From MPNP01 sp965116235 (lineage in GTDB: Bacteria > Pseudomonadota > Alphaproteobacteria > Rhodobacterales > Rhodobacteraceae), in NCBI GenBank assembly GCA_965116235.1, contig OZ220496.1, positions 1,860,001 to 1,924,000 of the forward strand: a stretch of 64,000 bases of DNA, given 5' to 3'. The position numbers and the translations under genes are program-made. The notes beneath the pieces were generated by a model. It made no database searches, was not told the DNA's origin, and saw only the letters and a program-made list of their open reading frames with translations. Of this stretch, positions 9,152 through 18,006 are shown one piece after another (the first letter of the stretch is position 1; each line of letters starts with the position of its first letter).

Positions 9152-10534
9152 ATGTATGACTTGATCGTAATCGGTGGTGGACCCGGCGGATATGTCTGCG
9201 CCATAAGGGCCGGACAGTTGGGTCTGAAGGTCGCTTGCGTCGAGAGTCGGCCCACTCTCGGGGGCACATGTCTGAACGTGGGTTGCATTCCATCCAAGGC
9301 ACTTCTCCACGCGGCTCATCAGAAGCACGAAGCCGACACCAATTTCGCGAAGCTGGGGTTGGACATCGAGGGAATCTCGGTCGACTGGTCCAACATGCAG
9401 AAGTACAAGCAGTCGACGATTGATGCCAATACGGGTGGGATAGAGTTTCTGTTCAAGAAAAACAAGGTGGACTGGATCAAGGGAGTCGGCGAGATCGTCG
9501 AGGCCGGAAAGGTCAAGGTTGGTGATGAGGTCCATGACACTCGCAACATAGTGATTGCCACTGGTTCCGTTCCCGCAACGCTCGGAAGTGTCAAGATTGA
9601 CGAAAAGCATGTCGTGACTTCCACCGGTGCTCTGGAGTTGGAGTCAATTCCGTCAACAATGGCCATTATCGGTGCCGGTGTCATCGGCTTGGAGCTTGGC
9701 TCTGTCTATTCATGGCTAGGCACCAAGGTCACGGTTCTGGAGTATCTGGACCGAATGACCCCGGGCATGGACCTGGAAATGACCAAGGCCTTTGAAAGAA
9801 TACTCAAGAAGCAGGGTTTGACGATCAAGTTGGGGGTTGAAGTGACGTCAGTGGAAGGTTCAGAAAATGTTCAGGAAGTGGCTTACAAGGTTCGCAAAAC
9901 GGGCAAGGAAGCCATTGAGACGGCCGACGTTGTCTTGGTGGCGACCGGCCGCAAGCCCTACACTGAAGGCTTGGGCCTTGAGAAGTTGAAGATCCTGCAA
10001 ACGTCGCATGGTCAGATAGAAGTGGACAGTCGATTTGAAACCAACATAAAAGGTGTTTTTGCAATCGGAGACGTAATCCAGGGGCCCATGCTGGCTCACA
10101 AGGCTGAAGATGAAGGTATTGCCGCGGCCGAAGAGGTGGCTGGCAAGAAGGGATATGTCAACCACGATGTCATTCCGTCAATCATTTACACTCAGCCGGA
10201 AGTTGCCGCTGTTGGTCTTCATGAAGAACAGTTGAAGGAGGCAGGGATCAACTACAAGGTTGGCAAGTTTTCGTTCCGGGGAAATGCCAGGGCCAAGTCG
10301 ATCTTTCAGGCCGACGGGTTCGTCAAGATGTTGGCCGACAAGAATACGGACCGTATTCTGGGCTGCCATATTCTTGGTCCCGCTGCCTCCGATCTGATTC
10401 AGGAAATATGTCTGGCTATGGAATTTGGCGCATCCGCCGAGGACGTGGCCTTGACTTGTCACGGCCATCCCACATATTCAGAGGCGGTAAGAGAGGCAGC
10501 CTTGGCCTGCGGCGACGGAGCCATTCACGCCTAA
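9152..10534 (+). CDS. lpd: Dihydrolipoyl dehydrogenase (E3)
   Basis: 460 residues, FAD-dependent pyridine nucleotide-disulfide oxidoreductase that reoxidises lipoamide with NAD. FAD site IGGGPGGYVCAIRAGQLG is at 7-24. The redox disulfide GGTCLNVGCIPSKALLH has Cys40 and Cys45. NAD site IGAGVIGLELGSV follows, and the C-terminal catalytic His-Glu lies in GHPTYSEAVREA. Its position after sucB marks it as the E3 of this complex, though E3 is often shared with other 2-oxoacid dehydrogenases. Confidence 0.96.
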   Translation: MYDLIVIGGGPGGYVCAIRAGQLGLKVACVESRPTLGGTCLNVGCIPSKALLHAAHQKHEADTNFAKLGLDIEGISVDWSNMQKYKQSTIDANTGGIEFLFKKNKVDWIKGVGEIVEAGKVKVGDEVHDTRNIVIATGSVPATLGSVKIDEKHVVTSTGALELESIPSTMAIIGAGVIGLELGSVYSWLGTKVTVLEYLDRMTPGMDLEMTKAFERILKKQGLTIKLGVEVTSVEGSENVQEVAYKVRKTGKEAIETADVVLVATGRKPYTEGLGLEKLKILQTSHGQIEVDSRFETNIKGVFAIGDVIQGPMLAHKAEDEGIAAAEEVAGKKGYVNHDVIPSIIYTQPEVAAVGLHEEQLKEAGINYKVGKFSFRGNARAKSIFQADGFVKMLADKNTDRILGCHILGPAASDLIQEICLAMEFGASAEDVALTCHGHPTYSEAVREAALACGDGAIHA

Positions 10535-10586
10535 CTGTCAGACCGGTTTCTTCCGAGACTCGAAATTGCAACTATTGAGGAATGAT

Positions 10587-10907
10587 ATGCCTGATGAAAG
10601 AGGCTCAAAGCATTATTGTGAAATCTGCCGGATCAAGTTCTATGATCTGCTCAGGGAGCCGGTCGAGTGTCCAGTTTGCGGCATTCGTGTCGAAGTTTAC
10701 TTTAGCGACAGCTCGGATGCGGGCGAGGATCCAGATGCCGTAGAGGATGCCATCGAGCTTGATGTTTCGTCGTTTCCGACCAAGACTGACGGTGCAGAAG
10801 ATGGAGTTATCCGCGTTCCGGCTTCTTCCGGGGATGCCCTTGACAGCGACGATACGGTCTCACTTGATGAGATAAAGGACGTGTCGACAGAAAGCCGGGA
10901 TCAATAG
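10587..10907 (+). CDS. Small FYDLN-type zinc-ribbon protein (TIGR02300-like)
   Basis: 106 residues. The N-terminal third is a zinc ribbon with paired cysteines, YCEICRIKFYDLLREP followed by ECPVCG. The rest is strongly acidic and low in complexity. The FYDL motif and acidic tail match a small family found mainly in Alphaproteobacteria (TIGR02300 / FYDLN acid domain) with no known function. The preferred start is ATG 10587 with GAGG at 10577-10580. It lies 52 bp after lpd on the same strand and may be the last gene of the operon. A hairpin follows at 10957. Confidence 0.85.
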   Translation: MPDERGSKHYCEICRIKFYDLLREPVECPVCGIRVEVYFSDSSDAGEDPDAVEDAIELDVSSFPTKTDGAEDGVIRVPASSGDALDSDDTVSLDEIKDVSTESRDQ

Positions 10908-10956
10908 TGAACGTCAGACATCAATGAAACCTCCGGGAAAAGTTGAAACAAACTTT

Positions 10957-10974
10957 ACAACCCGGACGGGTTGT
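10957..10974 (+). terminator. Possible terminator hairpin after the TCA cluster
   Basis: A perfect 7-bp stem, ACAACCC and GGGTTGT around a GGAC loop, is followed by an AT-rich run TATATATTT. It is only a weak intrinsic terminator because the T-run is interrupted. It lies between the zinc-ribbon gene and the riboswitch, where a transcript boundary is expected. Confidence 0.45.
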
Positions 10975-10983
10975 ATATATTTG

Positions 10984-11175
10984 GGTTACGGTTCCCAGAA
11001 AGCCGAACAGGTTGGGATTAAAAGGGAATTCGGTGCGGAGTAGCCATCAGGCGCCAAGGCCGAAACTGCCCCCGCAACTGTAAGCGGAGAGTGTCTTCAG
11101 GAACAGCCACTGACGTTAAGTTGGGAAGGTTGAAAGAGCACGATGACCCGCGAGTCAGGAGACCTACCGTGCTGT
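10984..11175 (+). promoter_or_regulatory. Cobalamin (adenosylcobalamin-type) riboswitch
   Basis: The consensus blocks appear in the right order: GGTTACGGTTCC at 10984, then GGGATTAAAAGGGAATTCGG around 11015-11032. The core CCGAAACTGCCCCCGCAACTG follows around 11060-11080, then GCCACTG around 11105-11111. The closing B12-box region is GGGAAGG near 11124 with GATGACCCGCGAGTCAGGAG near 11142-11161. Binding of cobalamin normally represses the downstream gene by transcription termination or RBS masking. The next genes are an ABC importer of the FecCD/BtuCDF type, the expected target. Edges are approximate. A hairpin at about 11253-11273 (AGACCA/TGGTCT, with AAGGA in its loop) lies between aptamer and start codon and may belong to the expression platform. 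Confidence 0.93.
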
Positions 11176-11296
11176 GCATGTCTTCCGGACGGGGTGTTCC
11201 GCAATGGGCTGACGGCAGGAAATGCTTCCGGCTGCGTTCATCTCCCGAACGAAAGACCATAAGGATTTTGGTCTCCATTTCTGGGGTGGCAACGCG

Positions 11297-12067
11297 ATGG
11301 TAAATGCAAGGTTGGAAGTAAGGGACGTATCCTGGGGGATTCCTCATAATCCAGGCATAATTTCGGATCTGAGCTTTACGGTTCAGCCCGGTGAAATTTT
11401 GGGAGTGGTAGGACCAAACGGGGCCGGAAAATCCACCCTCCTCAGGCTCTTATACAGGTATATCAAGCCCCTCAACGGCACCATTCGGATTGATGGCGAT
11501 GATATCTGGACGCTCCGCTCCAGGATTGTAGCCCAGAAAGTCGCTGTTGTCCTGCAAGAAGGTTACACCGACTTTCCTCTAACGGTTCAAGAGGTCGTTG
11601 GCATGGGGCGCCTTCCCCATCAAAACGGCTTGGCCAGGCGAGGTGATGATTTGCAGGCTGTGTCGCGAATTCTGGCCGATCTAAACTTGGGCCATCTGGC
11701 ATCCCGAACCATCAATAATCTGTCGGGCGGTGAAAGGCAAATGGTCATGGTAGCCAAGGCGCTGGCTCAGGAGCCCAAAGTACTGATTCTTGATGAACCG
11801 ACCAACCATCTCGACATTCGCCACAAACTGGAAATTCTGGCTCTTGTCAAAGAGTTGGGAATCACGACTGTCTGTACACTGCATGACTTGAATTCGGCTG
11901 CCAATCTGGTGGACAAGATACTGGTTCTAGCCAAAGGGCGAAAAGTTGGCTTTGGCCGATTTGAGGACACCCTTTCACCACAGGTGATTGCAGATACGTT
12001 TTCCGTTTCGTCCTACAAGAATTACCTCAACCCCAATCATTCACTCCACTATTCCTTTCACCTTTAG
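11297..12067 (+). CDS. Cobalamin-type ABC transporter, ATP-binding protein (BtuD-like)
   Basis: 256 residues. Walker A GPNGAGKSTLL, Q-loop VLQEGYTDF, signature LSGGERQ and Walker B LILDEPTNHLDIRHKL are all present, with the architecture of FecE/HmuV/BtuD ATPases. Because the cobalamin riboswitch precedes it, B12 import is the best call; haem or siderophore import would be the alternative on protein sequence alone. The start is uncertain: ATG 11297 gives the usual family N-terminus, while ATG 11222 would add 25 residues not typical of the family. The stop is 10 bp before the binding-protein gene. Confidence 0.88.
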   Translation: MVNARLEVRDVSWGIPHNPGIISDLSFTVQPGEILGVVGPNGAGKSTLLRLLYRYIKPLNGTIRIDGDDIWTLRSRIVAQKVAVVLQEGYTDFPLTVQEVVGMGRLPHQNGLARRGDDLQAVSRILADLNLGHLASRTINNLSGGERQMVMVAKALAQEPKVLILDEPTNHLDIRHKLEILALVKELGITTVCTLHDLNSAANLVDKILVLAKGRKVGFGRFEDTLSPQVIADTFSVSSYKNYLNPNHSLHYSFHL

Positions 12068-12077
12068 GACACCACCC

Positions 12078-13025
12078 ATGACACGGTTGCGAACAATCGT
12101 CGCTGCAACTCTTGCCGGTTTCATTGCCACTCAGGCTCTGACCTATCCGGTAACCGTTCAAAGCTGTGATCGGGAAGTGACATTTGATGCTCAGCCTAGC
12201 CGGGCCATGTCCAACGATACCAATATCACTGAAATGATGTTGATTCTGGGTCTGGAAGACCGGATGGTCGGTTACAGTGGAATATCAGAGACGCGAAAGA
12301 TTCTTCCGCAACTTCGGGACAAATTGGCAAAAATCCCTCAGATTTCTCCCGACTATGCGACCAAGGAGGATATTCTCGGGGCCGACGCCGACTTTTATTT
12401 CGCGGGCTGGAACTATGGCCTGAGGGTAAATGGCGAAGTGACCCCTGAGAGCCTGGACAAGTTCGGAATCCAGGTCTACGAGTTAACCGAATCGTGTATC
12501 CACCTTGGTCCCCAGCCAGAGATTTCACTTGAGGCTTTATACAATGACCTGTCCAATCTGGGAAAGATTTTTGGGGTCGAAGATCAAGCCCGGAAGATCA
12601 TCACCGGCATGAAGGAAGAGTTGGAGACGTTCTTGTCACAACTTAATGTGCTCGACAAGCCGAAAAGAGTGTTCGTATACGACAGTGGAGAAAGCGACCC
12701 CTTCACTGCCGGACGGTATGCCATGCCCAATGCACTGATTGCAGCGGCAGGTGGGAGAAACATTATGGATTCGGTCGACCGAAGCTGGACCACCGTGAGT
12801 TTCGAAGAAGTTGTTGCCGGGAACCCGGATTTGATCATTGTCGTAAATTATGGGGAAGTGACAGCTGAGCAGAAACGAGAATTCATTCTCAGTCACCCGG
12901 CCTTGCAAGATATAAGTGCAGTCAAAAATGAGAGTTTCCTCACTCTTGAGTACAGCGAGGTTACGCCTGGCCCCCAAAACATTGAGGCGATCAAGAAAAT
13001 CGGCATGGCACTGTGGGATAATTGA
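12078..13025 (+). CDS. Periplasmic cobalamin-binding protein (BtuF-like)
   Basis: 315 residues, class III periplasmic binding protein. An N-terminal signal peptide of about 22 residues (MTRLRTIVAATLAGFIATQA) directs export. The mature part has the VTFDAQPSRAMSNDTNITEM opening and VAGNPDLIIVVN near the C-terminal lobe, as in FepB/BtuF proteins. ATG 12078 with AGGA at 12066-12069 is preferred over an upstream extension inside the ATPase gene. It should deliver the ligand to the permease encoded next. Ligand identity rests on the riboswitch. Confidence 0.86.
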   Translation: MTRLRTIVAATLAGFIATQALTYPVTVQSCDREVTFDAQPSRAMSNDTNITEMMLILGLEDRMVGYSGISETRKILPQLRDKLAKIPQISPDYATKEDILGADADFYFAGWNYGLRVNGEVTPESLDKFGIQVYELTESCIHLGPQPEISLEALYNDLSNLGKIFGVEDQARKIITGMKEELETFLSQLNVLDKPKRVFVYDSGESDPFTAGRYAMPNALIAAAGGRNIMDSVDRSWTTVSFEEVVAGNPDLIIVVNYGEVTAEQKREFILSHPALQDISAVKNESFLTLEYSEVTPGPQNIEAIKKIGMALWDN

Positions 13026-13043
13026 GATTTTACAAGGGTTCCG

Positions 13044-14081
13044 GTGCAAGCATATCTCCGAATGAAACGGACTCCCCTTTACGTTTTTCTGGTGTCAGTC
13101 GCAGTACTCATTGCTGTTGTTGCTGCGTCACTCTCGTTCGGTGGAGTTCATGTTCCCCTAGAGAACGTGTGGCATATTCTGTGGGCAAGGGCAACCTTCG
13201 GGGAAATTGCCGCCGCCGTACCAGTTGGTCATCAAGCGATCATTTGGGAGTTGCGTCTTCCTCGAAGTCTGCTTGCGATCATGGTTGGAGCGGGCTTGAC
13301 GATTGTGGGTATATCCCTTCAGGCACTCACTCGGAATCCACTGGCTGATCCGCATCTGTTAGGGATTTCGTCAGGTGGCGCTTTTGGCGCCATTCTTGCA
13401 ATACTGCATGTTGGGCTGATCTTCGGACAAGTTACGGTTCCCATATTCGCCTTCCTTGGCTCCCTTGTGGCCACAGGAATGGTACTCGGATTCTCAAGCT
13501 TGACCCAAACCCATTCGGCGACAAAACTTGTGCTGGTAGGGGTAGCCATCTCGTTCGTGGTCATGGCTGCCGCCAACTTTCTGATCATATTGGGAGATCC
13601 CAAGGCTACTCACATGGTGGTCTACTGGATGCTTGGAGGCTTGGGCACTGCACAGTGGAGCATTCTGCCAAACTGCCTTGTTGTGCTTGGTGCATCGTCT
13701 CTTTATTTCTGGATTAGTGGGGCCAAACTGAACGCCGTATCGATGGGTGATGAGACAGCGTCAACGCTGGGAATTATTGTTCATCGTTTCAGATTGCAGG
13801 CTTTCGCTGTTGGAGCGCTGTTGACAGGAGTGCTGGTATCTTACTCGGGGGTTATAGGCTTTGTCGGGCTCATGATACCTCACATTGCCCGATTGCTGGT
13901 CGGAGGGAACAATACGGTCCTGGTACCGATTTCCGGTGTCCTCGGTGCCTTGTTCATGTTGACAAGTGATTTGCTGGCAAGAACCATATTGGCTCCACAG
14001 GTGATTCCTGTGGGGGTCATTACGGGCCTGATTGGAGGACTTTTTTTCCTCTGGTTGCTGACAAGACAGCAGATTCGGTGA
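13044..14081 (+). CDS. Cobalamin-type ABC transporter permease (FecCD/BtuC family)
   Basis: 345 residues from GTG 13044 (AAGGG at 13034-13038), or 339 from ATG 13062. About nine to ten hydrophobic segments are present. Family marks are LRLPRSLLAIMVGAGLTIVG, QALTRNPLADPHLLGISSG and the ATPase-contact region ETASTLGI. It ends 48 bp before the tail of a convergent pseudogene. It forms the membrane channel of the riboswitch-controlled importer. Confidence 0.9.
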   Translation: MQAYLRMKRTPLYVFLVSVAVLIAVVAASLSFGGVHVPLENVWHILWARATFGEIAAAVPVGHQAIIWELRLPRSLLAIMVGAGLTIVGISLQALTRNPLADPHLLGISSGGAFGAILAILHVGLIFGQVTVPIFAFLGSLVATGMVLGFSSLTQTHSATKLVLVGVAISFVVMAAANFLIILGDPKATHMVVYWMLGGLGTAQWSILPNCLVVLGASSLYFWISGAKLNAVSMGDETASTLGIIVHRFRLQAFAVGALLTGVLVSYSGVIGFVGLMIPHIARLLVGGNNTVLVPISGVLGALFMLTSDLLARTILAPQVIPVGVITGLIGGLFFLWLLTRQQIR

Positions 14082-14129
14082 TTACGCCGTGTTTTGATGC
14101 GGTTGGCATCTCACACGAATCCAACGGCG

Positions 14130-15327
14130 TCAAGTGCGATTTGTCCTTTTCGTGTCATGGAGATCACCGCCACTGAATGTGCCATTGGTGTTTGTGCTAC
14201 CAGTCTCGGTCTGTTCGATCATGAAGTCCATCAGACTAGGAATTCCTGGCTCCCAGAGCGTTTGGCTCGGTTGTTGCCATATATATCCCTTGTGCCGCAA
14301 GAACTGCTTGCGGTCCATCCTTCGCGCGGAATCCATCCCATCTAGCACCGCATTCAATTGCGTGTTCGTCAGACGATTGTCATGGGCACGAAAGGCAAGT
14401 GCGACGTTGCGAGCTAAAACTTCTTCACCGGCATCCTCAAATTCTCTCAAACGAATCTTGTAGTATCCGATGCGATCCGCCTGTGCGTCCCTGATCGTAT
14501 TCCTTTGTTCCCAGGCACCGTCGCTTTCCGTCCAAAACGGCACTGAAAGCCGAGCGTCCATAAAGTTGCAGGAAATAGGGATAACGATTTGCCACGTGAA
14601 CCAGGCGTTCAATTGCCTTGCTTTTTGTTACAAAACCAGCGTTCAGCAGAGGTTTGGCAAGGACCGCTGCCGCCGAATCCGGCTCTAGACGTCCAATCGC
14701 CAGCGTCTGTCCCCGGCTCCAATAACTCGCTCCCGTTGCTTGCAAAGTATCTTCCAGTCCCGGAGTGCCGGCCAGGACAAGGCCAGCGGGGATCATCTTG
14801 CCAGCGAGCTGGAGAGTATCGAGCAGGTTCTTTAAAACAGCCGGAGATGCGGTATGAGCTTCATCAAGGGTCATAAGAATGGGGCGTTTGGAGGCAGTCA
14901 TGACAGCGACAAGATTACGGCTGCTAAAACGAGGTCCGTGCGTTATGCCTACACCGCCTACACCCGGAAGTTGGATATTGGCATCAAACTGGACATTCTC
15001 AAGAAAATTCCAGTTGCCTCGCCGTGTTGCCAGTTGCTGGCTAACGCTGTCAATTAGCCCCTGCCGTTCGGCAAGATCATTCGGATCCAAAGTAATTAGA
15101 TCTATTGGCGTCTCGAGCTCGGAGATCTGTCTTTCAAACCAAGTTATGAGTTCAGTCTTGCCATTGCCCCGTGGACCGTATATCCAAGTTTCCATGATGT
15201 CCGGTTGGCCATTCGCCAGAGACGCAAGCATGCTCTTTAAGTGATTTTCAGCCGTCTTGCGCTGGCCACGATATGGCGGCGTTCGGCCAAAACCAGGTTT
15301 GAACGGATTGGCAACTCTTTCGGACAT
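14130..15327 (-). pseudogene. Cdc6/Orc1-like AAA ATPase, frameshifted
   Basis: Two overlapping reading frames together make one protein like the intact ATPase at 60756-62066. The first frame starts MSERVANPFKPGFGRTPPYRG, with Walker A YGPRGNGKT, Walker B ILMTLDEAHTA, the LAGTPGLED sensor region and RYPYFLQLYGRSAF. It then runs out of frame near 14530. The second frame continues with DAQADRIGYYKIRLREFE, the C-terminal winged-helix-like part and WEPGIPSLMDFM. The switch falls around the codons for VLDGK / TESDGAW. A single-base indel in the genome or in the sequence read explains it. Base composition resembles the host, so this copy seems older than the GC-rich one. It is convergent with the B12 permease. 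Confidence 0.85.
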
Positions 15328-15649
15328 GCCGTATCCCCCAATGGCACCATACAGGCTGATTCAAATATACATGGCATGCCGAGTTTTACAAGTGCCACGA
15401 CCAATGCAACCAACGATCACGCCGAAACCATGAAACTGATCTCGGCTTGGTTCAGTTCTTGAACTAAGTGGACAGCAATGGCAACTCGAAGGTCAAAAGC
15501 TGGTTGCCTATGCAATGTCGGTGCGACGATGTGTTCTTTTGAGCCGTCGACTACCGGACATCTTGGACAAGTCGAAACAACGGGCCACAGTTATCAAAGC
15601 AGGACAAGATACTCGTACGTAGTTCAATGCTGGCAAGACAAGGGTAAAT
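15328..15649. other. Intergenic region, no gene seen
   Basis: 322 bp between the start of the broken ATPase gene and the 3' end of ecm. I see no convincing reading frame, RNA or strong terminator. It must hold the promoter of the ATPase pseudogene and the transcript end region upstream of it. Confidence 0.5.
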
Positions 15650-17611
15650 TCAAGCATCAACCGAGAACAGTTCAGGCGTGATCAGACGGATTATTTCTTG
15701 AAAAACTTCATTCAGGTGATAGTCTCTGGGTGTGAAGACTGCGGACACACCAAGACTGTGCAACTTCTCCCGATCTTGATCAGGAATAATTCCTCCGACA
15801 ACAACTGGAATGTTGTCCCGACCATGCTCAGCCAGTTTAGACATGAGATCACCAACCAGCTCGACATGGGAACCAGACAAGATCGACAGCCCAATAATAT
15901 GGACGTCCTCATCAATGGCCTTCCAGACGAGTTCATCCACTGTATGCCGAATGCCTTTATAGACGATATGCATACCAATGTCCCGAGCTCGGTAGGCAAT
16001 TTGTTCGGCCCCGTTCGAGTGACCATCCAGTCCTGGCTTGCCAATCAGGATTTTTAGGCGTGTTCCCAGTTTTCTGGACACGGCATCAACGGCGTCTCTC
16101 AGTTCTTCAAGCCCTTCCGTGTTGTTTGACGGGCTGCTGGATATGCCAACGGGAGTTCGAAATTCACCATAAACGGCTCTTAACGCGGTCGCCCATTCGC
16201 CGGTCGTGACTCCTGCCCGGGCAGCGTGGATTGAAGGGGGGATGATATTGCTGCCCAACTTGGCTGCCGCTGTCAATTCGGACAACGCGGACTGAACCTC
16301 TTCGTCGTCTCTGTTTTCTCGCCAGCGCCACAAGTCTTTGATGTGTGCGAGTTCGTCGATTTGAGTGCTCAGTACCGTATCTTTGTCATCAATGAGAGGA
16401 GAGGGCTCAGTCTCTTGATATGTGTTTACACCGACTAAAGGGATCTCGCCCGATTCAATCTTGCGAACCCGATCGGCATTGCTTTCCACGAGTCGCATCT
16501 TCATGTGCTCGATGGCCTTTACGGCTCCGCCAAGCGCCAGGATATGATCCAGTTCAGCCTTGGCCTCCCTCTTGATCTCTTCCACTTTGGCGTCAACGAC
16601 CGGATTGCCATCAAAAAGGTCTTCATATTCGAGCAGGTCTGTTTCATAAGCCAAAATTTGTTGCATTCGCAGAGACCACTGCTGATCCCACGGTCTCGGC
16701 AATCCCAAGGCTTCATTCCAGGCAGGAAGCTGAATGGCTCGAGCGCGGGCTCTCTTCGAAAGGGTAACAGCCAGAAGTTCCAGCAATATGCGGTAGACAT
16801 TGTTTTCGGGCTGCTGTTCCGTCAGGCCGAGGCTGTTGACCTGAACTCCATACCTGAATCGGCGGTATTCGTCCCGGGTTATCCCATAGCGGGTCCGGCA
16901 GATTTCATCCCACAAATCGACGAAAGCCCGGATCTTGCACATTTCAGTGACGAACCGGATGCCGGCATTCAAAAAGAAGGAAATGCGTCCGACGATAGGG
17001 GGAAACTGCTCAGCTGGTACCCTTGGCCGGATTTCATCCATTATTGCAATGGCCGTGGCCAGCGCGAATGAAAGCTCCTGTACCGGCGTGGCTCCAGCCT
17101 CTTGCAGGTGGTAGGAGCAGACGTTCATTGGATTCCATTTGGGAATGTTGTCGATGCAGTAAGTGGCAACATCTCCCATAAGCCGGAGTGAGGCCTCAGG
17201 AGGAAAAATGTAGGTTCCTCGACTCAAATACTCTTTTATTATGTCATTTTGGACCGTGCCGCGAAGAGCCTCGGGTTCCACCTTCTGTTCCTGGGCAAGC
17301 GCTATGTAGAGTGCCAGCAACCATGGAGCGGTTGCATTTATGGTCATTGAGGTATTCATCTGGGCAAGGGGAATCCCGTCAAACAGGGTTCTCATATCAC
17401 CGAGATGACCGACCGGCACGCCGACCTTGCCGACTTCACCCTTGGCCAATGGATGATCACTGTCATAACCTGTCTGGGTTGGAAGATCGAAAGCAATAGA
17501 CAGCCCGGTTTGCCCTTTGGCCAGATTGGTCTTGTACAGGGCGTTGGAATCCCGGGCCGATGAATGGCCGGAGTATGTTCGTATTATCCAGGGCCTGTCT
17601 TTTGAACTCAT
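15650..17611 (-). CDS. ecm: Ethylmalonyl-CoA mutase (adenosylcobalamin-dependent)
   Basis: 653 residues. It opens with the MeaA/Ecm signature: KDRPWIIRTYSGHSSARDSN, ALYKTNLAKGQTGLSIAFDL, PTQTGYDSDHPLAKGEVGKV. The C-terminal B12-binding domain (from about residue 515) has the base-off motif D529-x-H531-x-x-G534 in GLDGHSNGAEQ and GLSILSGSH. It converts ethylmalonyl-CoA to methylsuccinyl-CoA. Length and the single-polypeptide form fit Ecm rather than two-subunit methylmalonyl-CoA mutase. Ccr, 1.5 kb away, makes its precursor, and the B12 importer upstream serves its cofactor. The start ATG 17609-17611 matches relatives. Confidence 0.94.
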   Translation of the reverse strand: MSSKDRPWIIRTYSGHSSARDSNALYKTNLAKGQTGLSIAFDLPTQTGYDSDHPLAKGEVGKVGVPVGHLGDMRTLFDGIPLAQMNTSMTINATAPWLLALYIALAQEQKVEPEALRGTVQNDIIKEYLSRGTYIFPPEASLRLMGDVATYCIDNIPKWNPMNVCSYHLQEAGATPVQELSFALATAIAIMDEIRPRVPAEQFPPIVGRISFFLNAGIRFVTEMCKIRAFVDLWDEICRTRYGITRDEYRRFRYGVQVNSLGLTEQQPENNVYRILLELLAVTLSKRARARAIQLPAWNEALGLPRPWDQQWSLRMQQILAYETDLLEYEDLFDGNPVVDAKVEEIKREAKAELDHILALGGAVKAIEHMKMRLVESNADRVRKIESGEIPLVGVNTYQETEPSPLIDDKDTVLSTQIDELAHIKDLWRWRENRDDEEVQSALSELTAAAKLGSNIIPPSIHAARAGVTTGEWATALRAVYGEFRTPVGISSSPSNNTEGLEELRDAVDAVSRKLGTRLKILIGKPGLDGHSNGAEQIAYRARDIGMHIVYKGIRHTVDELVWKAIDEDVHIIGLSILSGSHVELVGDLMSKLAEHGRDNIPVVVGGIIPDQDREKLHSLGVSAVFTPRDYHLNEVFQEIIRLITPELFSVDA

Positions 17612-18006
17612 GGTACGCCTAGCAAATCATAAAGCTTTGTTCTGCAATGCAGCAATTATATCAGACCCTTACCATATTCCAAGATCAACCGGTTGGCTGC
17701 CCAGGATTCGATTTCGGCAACGACGATAACAGTTTGATCCATTTATGCATGGTTCTATACCGCATTGCCGGCAGTGACCAAATCTGAGTACGAATGAAAG
17801 ACATATGCAGATGAGATTATCTCGTATGACGTTAAACGATGGAATATTTTCCTAAATATTCTTGATATCATTGTTGATAAAGGGACACCTTCCTACATTG
17901 CTAGCATGGCGGCGCACTCTTCGAGATCAATTGGTTCCTTTGCGAATCGCCTCGGGTTGCACTGAGTCTCCGTACTGCTCGAAAGGTTGTTAATCGGTTG
18001 CAAGTC
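17612..18006. other. Divergent intergenic region between ecm and fpr
   Basis: 395 bp, AT-rich, with no credible gene. It must contain the promoters for ecm (leftward) and fpr (rightward). The only strong structure is the 20-bp palindrome at 17842-17861, listed separately. Confidence 0.55.
17842..17861. promoter_or_regulatory. Perfect palindrome, possible operator
   Basis: GAATATTT and its exact reverse complement AAATATTC flank a TCCT spacer. The site lies between the divergent ecm and fpr genes, 231 bp from the ecm start and 146 bp from the fpr start. An 8-bp perfect dyad is typical of a dimeric repressor site, but I do not recognise the motif. Confidence 0.35.

Noticed and set aside
16505..17071. 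Long frame antisense to ecm
   Set aside because: It lies wholly opposite a gene with clear domain motifs, has no ribosome site and no recognisable protein features.
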